Part shown: one piece after another, positions 1-4,623 of the stretch | Position numbering within the stretch: position 1 is the stretch's first letter | Layout of the letters: the number at the start of each line of letters is the position of its first letter | Source: CAMPJU01 sp046566095 | GTDB lineage: Bacteria; Pseudomonadota; Gammaproteobacteria; Xanthomonadales; Xanthomonadaceae | Direction: 5' to 3' | Length of the DNA stretch: 7,637 nucleotides | NCBI GenBank assembly: GCA_046566095.1 | Contig: JBKHXI010000119.1 | Coordinates: forward strand, 1-7,637 | Position numbers and translations under genes: made by a program | Notes under the pieces: model-generated | What the model saw: only the letters and a program-made list of their open reading frames with translations | The model's database searches: none | Told to the model about the DNA's origin: nothing

Positions 1-1097
1 TCGCCGCCCTCGATCCGTCCGAGCACGATCTTGAACGAGACCAGCAGCGGCACCGCCAGCAGCAGGCCCAGGATTCCCCACAGGAAGCCGAACACCGCCA
101 GCGCCAGGATCAGGATGAGAGGCGACAGCGACATCCGCTGGCCCAGCACGATCGGGGTGATGAAGTTGCCCTCGGTGGCCTGCAGCGCCAGGTAGACCGC
201 GGCCGGCATCAGCGCCCGCCAGGTCTCCTCGTATTCCACGAAGCCCACCGCCAGCATCACCACGAAGCCGATCAGCGGGCCGACGTAGGGCGCGAAGTTG
301 AGCAGGGCGATCATCGTGCCCCAGAGCAGCACGTCGGGCAGCGACATGCCCAGGAAGAAGTACAGGCAGGCCGCGAAGGCGGTGCCGAGCAGGGCGTTGA
401 TGGCGCTGATGGTCAGCACGTAGCGCGACACCTCGCGCTCGATCGACTGCAGGATCTCCACCGTGACCTTCTTCTGCTGCCGGCTCGGCAGCATCGCGAT
501 CGCGCTGCGCTGGATGCGGTGGCCGTAGACCATGAAGAAGAAGGTCAGGATCGCCACCGCCAGCACCGAGACGATGATCATCGGGGTGGTCAGCAGCGCC
601 GCGTAGGGGCTGGCCTGCTGCGGGGTGACCACCTCGACCTTCTGCGCGGTCTGGCCTTCGCCGCCCGCGGCGCGGGCGATGTCCTGGGCCGCCTCGCTCG
701 CCTCCTTCATCGGCCGGGTCATCTCGCGCACGGTCGGGGCCAGCCGGCGCAGCTCGCGCGGCGCCTCGCGCAGCCATTCGCCGGCCGGCTGCACCAGCTG
801 CTTGCCGAGCATCAGCGCGCCGGCCAGCCCGACCGCCAGCACCAGCAGCGCGGCCACGAAGCGCGGCAGGTACAGCCGCTGCAGCAGGCGGATGATCGGG
901 TTGCCGATCAGGGCGAAGAACATCGCCAGCAGCACCGGCAGCACCAGGTCCTGGGCCAGGTACAGGGTGTAGCCGACCGCGAGCACCGCCAGCACCAGCG
1001 CTGCGGTTGAGGCGCGCGGGCGCGGCGGCGGCGGCGGCCCGAACGACTCGTCGGGATGGGCGCCGGCGGCGGCCGCTTCCGCGGGGGGCGTGCTCAT
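1..1097 (-). CDS. AI-2E family transporter (PerM/YhhT-like), C-terminus cut off by window edge
   Basis: Inner-membrane protein of the AI-2E transporter family. Members have been linked to autoinducer-2 export or to Na+(Li+)/H+ antiport, so the substrate here cannot be assigned. 365 residues are visible and only a short C-terminal tail is missing relative to the usual family length. After a Pro/Ala-rich cytosolic N-terminus (1-30) come hydrophobic segments at about 32-48, 50-66 and 79-98. A polar, helical stretch at about 103-165 follows, then further segments at about 172-190, 228-249, 257-288, 296-308 and 325-355. Two family signatures are visible: NFAPYVGPLIG at 267-277 and EGNFITPIVLG at 309-319. 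The ATG overlaps the stop codon of the upstream gene as ATGA, so translation is probably coupled and this is probably the last or a late gene of the five-gene minus-strand operon. Family assignment is firm; function within the family is open. Confidence 0.93.
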   Translation of the reverse strand, partial: MSTPPAEAAAAGAHPDESFGPPPPPRPRASTAALVLAVLAVGYTLYLAQDLVLPVLLAMFFALIGNPIIRLLQRLYLPRFVAALLVLAVGLAGALMLGKQLVQPAGEWLREAPRELRRLAPTVREMTRPMKEASEAAQDIARAAGGEGQTAQKVEVVTPQQASPYAALLTTPMIIVSVLAVAILTFFFMVYGHRIQRSAIAMLPSRQQKKVTVEILQSIEREVSRYVLTISAINALLGTAFAACLYFFLGMSLPDVLLWGTMIALLNFAPYVGPLIGFVVMLAVGFVEYEETWRALMPAAVYLALQATEGNFITPIVLGQRMSLSPLILILALAVFGFLWGILGLLLAVPLLVSFKIVLGRIEGG

Positions 1098-1513
1098 GGT
1101 TCGTCGGCCTCGGCGGGCGCGGTGGGTTGGGTGGGCGGCGGGCCCCGGTCGGCGGCGGGCGGCGGCGGGCGGGCACCGGCGGCCGCGGCGCTGCGCAGCG
1201 CGGTGTCCTCGGCCTCGTGGGCGGCGCCCTCGGCCTCCTGCGCGGCGGCCTGGGCCTGGTCGCTGGCCTTGAGCGCGAGCACCGAGGCCAGCAGCCGCAC
1301 CACGCTGACCCCGGCGTTGGTGGCCTTCTGCAGCGGCTCGGTGCGGCCCACCAGGTAGCCCGAGAGCAGGCCGGCGACCACGATCCGGCCCGGCGTCCAC
1401 GACGCCTTCCAGGAACGCTTGAGCTGGCGCCAGTCGGCGGACATCCGCCGTTCCTGGGCCTCGAGCGTGGATTCGGCCTGTTCGACCTTGTGCAGCAGCT
1501 TGTCGAAGCTCAT
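1094..1513 (-). CDS. Small membrane-associated protein of unknown function (positional analogue of YqjK)
   Basis: 139 residues, no function recognised. The N-terminal third (1-40) is charged and helical, with Trp at 28, 35 and 39 and the run WRQLKRSWKASWTPGR. A short hydrophobic stretch follows at 44-56 (VVAGLLSGYLVG) and a second at about 68-81. The C-terminal half is Ala/Glu-rich and ends in a Pro-rich tail (115-139). Its place after DUF883 and YqjE-like genes matches yqjK in the E. coli yqjDEK cluster, but I see no clear sequence identity with YqjK. The start is uncertain. An in-frame ATG at 1573 overlaps the upstream stop as ATGA and would add 20 residues, but that stretch uses disfavoured codons (AGG, ACA, CGA, CCA). 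I therefore prefer the ATG at 1513, which has a GAAGG about 11 nt upstream. The stop overlaps the next gene's ATG. Confidence 0.75.
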   Translation of the reverse strand: MSFDKLLHKVEQAESTLEAQERRMSADWRQLKRSWKASWTPGRIVVAGLLSGYLVGRTEPLQKATNAGVSVVRLLASVLALKASDQAQAAAQEAEGAAHEAEDTALRSAAAAGARPPPPAADRGPPPTQPTAPAEADEP

Positions 1514-1569
1514 CGGTGGGTCTGCCTTCGGTCGTGTGCGCGCGTGCCTGTCGCCGGTGCCGCCGTCGC

Positions 1570-2196
1570 TCATGGCGGGGTGACGTCGATTCCGGACTTG
1601 TCCTTCAACTTCGCCGCAGCGGCCTCGCGTTCCAGGCGCCGGGCGGCCTCGCGGCTGGATTCGCCGGAACCGGCGCGCGGGCCGAAGCCGGCCAGTTCGC
1701 CGATCCCCAGCCGCGCCAGCTGGCGGCGCGTGGCCTGCATCCGGGTGTGGTCGAAATAGCGCATGCCGATGTGCACCGCGATCGCCGCCGCCACCAGGCT
1801 CAGCACCGCGCACGACAGCAGCGCGAACGACCACGGCCAGCCCAGCTGCCGGGTGAGGAACAGGATCGCGGCGGCCATCAGCAGCAGCCAGCCCGAGGCG
1901 CCGAACACGATCGCCACCCCGGTCAGCGCCAGGGTCCGGCCGAGCGCGCTGCGCGCCAGCGAGAAGTCGGCCGAGACCAGGGTGCGCAGCGCGCGCGCCA
2001 CGGCGCCGGTGGCCTCCCAGCCCGAGCGCCCGGCATCCAGCAGCTGGCGCAGGGCCTCGTCGAGCTCGGGCGGATCCTGCGGCAGCTCGGCCGGGTCGGG
2101 CGGTTCCCGGCGCGCCCGCGGCCGCGCGCCGGGCGTGCCGGCGCCGGCCGCGCCGGCGGCCTGCGCCTCCCCCTCGCGGGCGCTCCCCTGCGCCAC
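1570..2196 (-). CDS. Phage holin family / YqjE-like two-segment membrane protein
   Basis: 208 residues. An Ala/Pro/Arg-rich low-complexity N-terminus (1-45) leads into a helical region (about 46-85, ELDEALRQLLDAGRSGW and onward). Two hydrophobic membrane segments follow at about 88-114 and 119-145, with a basic amphipathic C-terminal tail (about 150-200). This arrangement fits the Holin-X/YqjE families, which are housekeeping membrane proteins despite the name, and nothing here suggests a phage or lysis cassette. The start is GTG at 2196, three bases after the stop of the DUF883 gene, with only TAAGG as a possible ribosome site, so translational coupling is likely. No in-frame ATG lies near the N-terminus. 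The downstream gene follows closely. The family call rests on topology and gene order more than on a diagnostic motif. Confidence 0.8.
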   Translation of the reverse strand: MAQGSAREGEAQAAGAAGAGTPGARPRARREPPDPAELPQDPPELDEALRQLLDAGRSGWEATGAVARALRTLVSADFSLARSALGRTLALTGVAIVFGASGWLLLMAAAILFLTRQLGWPWSFALLSCAVLSLVAAAIAVHIGMRYFDHTRMQATRRQLARLGIGELAGFGPRAGSGESSREAARRLEREAAAAKLKDKSGIDVTPP

Positions 2197-2199
2197 GCC

Positions 2200-2604
2200 T
2201 TACTTGCCGTCGCTGCGACCGAGCCGGGCGATGATCCAGCCGGCGGCGAAGGCCACGCCGAACGAGGCCAGCGGCCGCTCGCGGATCAGTTCGGCGGCGC
2301 TCTCGATCAGGTCCTGGCCCTTGTCCATCAGCGCGTCGACCTGCTCGCGGGTGGCTTCGGGCAGGGCCTCGGCGGCGTTGAGGCCGGCCAGGGCGCTGTC
2401 GGCCAGGTCGGCCTTGAGGTTGGCCTTGCCCAGGCGCAGCTCGTCGGCGGCCGAGCGCCCGCCGTCGCGCAGCGCCTCGCCGCTGGCGGCGGCGGCGCCC
2501 TTGATCGCCGCGCCGGCGTCGTGCGCGGCCTGCTTGAGGTGGGACCCGGCTTCGCCGAGGCTGCTGCGGACGGTGTCGCCGGCGGTGGGGTGGTTCGGGC
2601 TCAT
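2200..2604 (-). CDS. DUF883 family protein (YqjD/ElaB-like), C-terminally membrane-anchored
   Basis: 134 residues. A long Ala-rich, charged amphipathic helical region (about 10-105) is followed by the DUF883 C-terminal signature: RERPLASFGVAFAAGWIIARL at about 108-128, i.e. an R-E-R-P turn then one membrane anchor with Gly residues, ending in a short charged tail. E. coli members YqjD, ElaB and YgaM are inner-membrane proteins, and YqjD has been reported to bind ribosomes in stationary phase. Whether that holds here is unknown. The ATG at 2604 has a good Shine-Dalgarno, AGGAG (2611-2615), six bases upstream, which fixes the start. It lies 29 bp after the protease stop and 3 bp before the YqjE-like GTG, as expected inside an operon. 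Confidence 0.9.
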   Translation of the reverse strand: MSPNHPTAGDTVRSSLGEAGSHLKQAAHDAGAAIKGAAAASGEALRDGGRSAADELRLGKANLKADLADSALAGLNAAEALPEATREQVDALMDKGQDLIESAAELIRERPLASFGVAFAAGWIIARLGRSDGK

Positions 2605-2633
2605 CGGACTCTCCTGTGGGGTTACGGCGGGGG

Positions 2634-4082
2634 TTACTGCAGCAGCAGGTTGCCCTGGGCGCCGCCGCGCAGCACGCGCAGCAGCAGCCGGGGTTCGGGG
2701 TCGGCGAACAGGGAACGGAAGCCGGCGAGGTCGTCGAAGCGGCCGCTGTTGGCGGCCAGCACCACGTCGTCCGCGCGCAGGCCGTTGCGGGCGGCGCGGC
2801 TGCCGCGCGCCACCGATTCGACCCACACCCCGGATACGCCGGCCTGGCGCAGGCGCTCGGGCAGTTCCGCGAACACCGCGCCGTCCAGGCGTTCGTCGAG
2901 CAGGCCGCCGGCGATGCTGCGCGGCTGCTCGCGCAGCTGCGCGCGCAGCTGCAGGCTGCGGCCGTCGCGCACCACGTCCAGGGCCACCGCGGTGCCGATC
3001 GGCTGCAGGCCCTCGAAATTGTGCAGGGCGTCGCGGCCGTAGATCCGCTGGCCGTTGGCGGCCACGATCAGGTCGCCCGGGCGCAGCCCGGCCGCGGCCG
3101 CGGCCGAACCCGGGTAGACCCGCGTGACCAGGGCGCCGCGCGCGGCCTCGATGCCCAGGCCCGCGGCCAGGCGCGCGTCCAGGTCGCGGGTGTCGGCGCC
3201 GAGCGTGCCGCGCCGGACCACGCCTTCGTCCAGCAGCTGGCGCATGATGTTGCGCGCCAGGTTGCTGGGGATGGCGAAGCCCAGGCCGATGTTGCCGGCG
3301 GCGCTGCCGCGCGGATTGAAGCTGGCGGTGTTGATCCCGACCAGCTCGCCGCGCAGGTTGACCAGCGCGCCGCCGGAGTTGCCGGGATTGATGCTGGCGT
3401 CGGTCTGGATGAAGTTCTGGAAGCCCAGCCCGCGCAGGCCGGTGCGCCCCACCGCCGAGACGATGCCGCTGGTCACGGTCTGGCCGATGCCGAACGGGTT
3501 GCCGACCGCGACCACGAAGTCGCCGACCTGCAGCGTGTCCGAATCGGCCAGCGGGATCGCGGCCGCGCTGCGCAGCGCGTCGGGCGGCACCCGCATCAGG
3601 GCCACGTCGGTGTCCGGGTCGGAACCGACGAACTCGGCGGCCACCGTGGTGCCGTCGGCCAGCGTCACCGACACCGCCTCGGCGCCCTCGATCACGTGGT
3701 GGTTGGTCAGCACCAGCCCGCGCGCGGCGTCGACGATCACGCCCGAGCCCAGCGACTGGTTGATCCGTTCCTGGGTCAGCTCCGGGAACATGCGGCGGAA
3801 GAACGGGTCGTTGCCGAACGGGCTGACCCGGACCCGCTGCCGGGTCTGCACGCTGACCACCGCCGGCGTCACCCGCTGCAGCATCGGCGCCAGCGAGGGC
3901 ATCATCTGGCCCTCCACCGCCGCCGGCAGCGCGGCGCCTGCGGGCAGGGCGGCGGCCGCCGGTTCCGCGGCGCGCGCGGGCGGTTCCACCGCGGCCTCGC
4001 GCAGCGCGGTCGCGGCGAAGCCGCCGAACGCGGCGGCGGCGATCAGGGCAAGGACGGCAGGTACGGGACGCATCGCTTCCAT
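2634..4082 (-). CDS. degQ: DegQ/Do-family periplasmic serine endoprotease (HtrA), trypsin-like domain plus two PDZ domains
   Basis: 482 residues from the ATG at 4082. A hydrophobic signal or anchor segment (about 5-27) precedes a Pro/Ala-rich linker (30-60), so the enzyme acts in the periplasm on unfolded envelope proteins. The trypsin-like domain has the HtrA triad: His129 in TNHHVIEGA, Asp159 in DTDVALMRV and Ser236 in INPGNSGGALVN. PDZ1 spans about 292-385 (VYPGSAAAAAGLRPGD) and PDZ2 about 400-482 (RGSRAARNGLRADD). The LA-loop region is short, closer to DegQ than DegP. The triad is intact and the length is normal. The start is uncertain: ATG 4073 (MRPVPAV) and TTG 4091 are also in frame, and none has a well-spaced ribosome site. 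It is the first gene of the minus-strand operon and is divergent from nrdJ. A sigma-E-like candidate promoter lies just upstream, consistent with an envelope-stress gene. Confidence 0.94.
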   Translation of the reverse strand: MEAMRPVPAVLALIAAAAFGGFAATALREAAVEPPARAAEPAAAALPAGAALPAAVEGQMMPSLAPMLQRVTPAVVSVQTRQRVRVSPFGNDPFFRRMFPELTQERINQSLGSGVIVDAARGLVLTNHHVIEGAEAVSVTLADGTTVAAEFVGSDPDTDVALMRVPPDALRSAAAIPLADSDTLQVGDFVVAVGNPFGIGQTVTSGIVSAVGRTGLRGLGFQNFIQTDASINPGNSGGALVNLRGELVGINTASFNPRGSAAGNIGLGFAIPSNLARNIMRQLLDEGVVRRGTLGADTRDLDARLAAGLGIEAARGALVTRVYPGSAAAAAGLRPGDLIVAANGQRIYGRDALHNFEGLQPIGTAVALDVVRDGRSLQLRAQLREQPRSIAGGLLDERLDGAVFAELPERLRQAGVSGVWVESVARGSRAARNGLRADDVVLAANSGRFDDLAGFRSLFADPEPRLLLRVLRGGAQGNLLLQ

Positions 4083-4092
4083 AATCCCCAAT

Positions 4093-4119
4093 TCAGTCGT
4101 GTCAACTACGTGAAGTCGC
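4093..4119 (-). promoter_or_regulatory. Candidate sigma-E-like promoter of the degQ operon
   Basis: Reading the minus strand, GCGACTT (4113-4119), a 15-base spacer and ACTGA (4093-4097) resemble the sigma-E pattern GGAACTT-N15-TCTGA (5/7 and 4/5 matches). HtrA proteases are classic members of the envelope-stress regulon, which makes the match more plausible. A competing reading is a sigma-70 -35 box TTGACA (4100-4105) with a poor -10 TATGGA (4078-4083). That would start the transcript at or near the ATG at 4073 and give an almost leaderless message. Both are by-eye matches. Confidence 0.3.
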
Positions 4120-4276
4120 GGCGCGCGGGCGCGGCTTCAAGGGGCGCGTGCGACGCCCGACCGGGCCGCGCGGGCTCGATGAACGGGCCGTGGCGACCGG
4201 CGACCGGTCCGGGGCGGCCGGCCGGGCCGCCTGCGACCGGGGTTCCGCCGCCGAAGCCGCAAGGCGCCTGCGCCTG

Positions 4277-4305
4277 TTGACGGCCGCCACCCGCGGGCGT
4301 AACGT
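4277..4305 (+). promoter_or_regulatory. Candidate sigma-70 promoter for nrdJ
   Basis: TTGACG (4277-4282; 5/6 to TTGACA), a 17-base spacer and TAACGT (4300-4305; 3/6 to TATAAT). Transcription would begin near 4312, just upstream of the NrdR-like palindrome, giving a leader of about 310 nt to the ATG at 4624 or about 150 nt to the ATG at 4462. The -10 is weak and the call rests mostly on the -35, the spacing and the position. Confidence 0.35.
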
Positions 4306-4319
4306 CGAATCCCGCGCCG

Positions 4320-4335
4320 CCCCAAGATGTTGGGG
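4320..4335 (+). promoter_or_regulatory. NrdR-box-like palindrome upstream of nrdJ
   Basis: CCCCAAGATGTTGGGG is a 16-bp near-palindrome with a perfect 6-bp inverted repeat CCCCAA/TTGGGG. Compared with the NrdR box (acaCwAtATaTwGtgt) it matches 10 of 16 positions and 8 of the 10 core positions (C-w-A-n-A-T-n-T-w-G). NrdR is the ATP/dATP-sensing repressor of ribonucleotide reductase genes, so its location 289 bp before an RNR start is apt. NrdR boxes usually come in pairs about three helical turns apart. The best partner here, 4353-4368 (GCCCAAGCCCTGGGGA, centre 33 bp away), is weak at 7/16. Confidence 0.6.
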
Positions 4336-4362
4336 TCGGCACTGCGGAGCAAGCCCAAGCCC

Positions 4363-4383
4363 TGGGGACAAGCCTGTGGATCG
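4363..4383 (-). promoter_or_regulatory. Pair of DnaA-box-like words in the nrdJ leader
   Basis: TGGGGACAA (4363-4371) and TGTGGATCG (4375-4383) are direct repeats starting 12 bp apart. On the minus strand they read TTGTCCCCA and CGATCCACA, each 7/9 to the DnaA box TTATCCACA. DnaA control of nrdAB is known in E. coli, so the idea is reasonable, but the sites are imperfect and could be chance or part of another operator. Confidence 0.25.
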
Positions 4384-4391
4384 CCTAGCCT

Positions 4392-4425
4392 GCCGGCCGG
4401 GCCACGGCACCCGCTTCCGGCCGGC
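4392..4425. repeat. 9-bp perfect inverted repeat in the nrdJ leader
   Basis: GCCGGCCGG (4392-4400) and CCGGCCGGC (4417-4425) are exact reverse complements around a 16-base loop and could form a very stable GC hairpin in the leader RNA. There is no U-tract, so an intrinsic terminator is unlikely. Such repeats arise readily in GC-rich DNA. Confidence 0.35.
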
Positions 4426-4445
4426 CCGCGGTGGATCGAGGGCAA

Positions 4446-4461
4446 CCTGCGGGGGGGCAGG
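4446..4461 (+). repeat. CCTGC/GCAGG hairpin directly before the in-frame ATG at 4462
   Basis: CCTGC (4446-4450), a six-G loop and GCAGG (4457-4461) form a perfect 5-bp stem ending at the base before an ATG that is in frame with nrdJ. The G-run is the only candidate ribosome site for that ATG and would lie in the loop. It may be chance, or it may tune a minor upstream start. Confidence 0.3.
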
Positions 4462-4607
4462 ATGACGCACCACGACGACGCCACGCCGGCGGCAGCGGAT
4501 CTGCAATCCGGACGCGAGGGCCAGGAGCCGTTCGCGCCATCCGCGACCGCGGCACGCCCGGTCCGGGCCGACGACAACGACGCGGGGCCCACCCCGCGCC
4601 AGCCACG

Positions 4608-4616
4608 AGGAGAAGG
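4608..4616 (+). promoter_or_regulatory. Shine-Dalgarno fixing the nrdJ start at 4624
   Basis: AGGAGAAGG lies just before the ATG, with its AAGG seven bases from the start codon. The codons across it (CCA CGA GGA GAA GGT GAC AGG) are atypical for this genome, which supports a non-coding role and the start at 4624 over 4462. Confidence 0.7.
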
Positions 4617-4623
4617 TGACAGG

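Larger units (their letters stand above)
4083..4623. other. Divergent intergenic region between the degQ operon and nrdJ
   Basis: No protein-coding gene or RNA gene recognised. The left end (4083-4119) holds candidate degQ promoter elements. The stretch 4120-4276 is plain GC-rich sequence; the only structure is a 6-bp stem GCGGCC/GGCCGC (4214-4230) without a T-tract and short repeats of GCGACCGG. From 4277 rightward lie a candidate nrdJ promoter, an NrdR-like box, a DnaA-like pair and two inverted repeats, listed separately. The nrdJ frame stays open upstream to the TAA at 4300, with in-frame ATGs at 4327 and 4462, so part of 4462-4623 could be coding. Confidence 0.7.

Noticed and set aside
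1570..2196. Prophage lysis gene suggested by the holin-family label
   Set aside because: No other phage genes lie nearby; the gene sits between DUF883 and a small membrane protein as in the chromosomal yqjDEK arrangement.
4214..4230. Intrinsic terminator at the GCGGCC/GGCCGC hairpin
   Set aside because: No T-tract on either strand, and it lies between divergent promoters where no transcript needs to end.
2616..4280. Long plus-strand open frame (about 554 codons) across degQ
   Set aside because: Antisense to a protease with an intact catalytic triad and PDZ domains; its translation is Arg/Ala/Gly/His/Gln-rich without domains, as expected for the opposite strand of GC-rich coding DNA.
4320..4461. 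Cobalamin riboswitch in the nrdJ leader
   Set aside because: GGGCCACGG (4399-4407) and CAACCTGCGG (4443-4452) vaguely recall the GCCACTG and B12-box elements, but the core GGTGnnAnTCC and a proper B12 box are missing. A covariance-model scan would be decisive.
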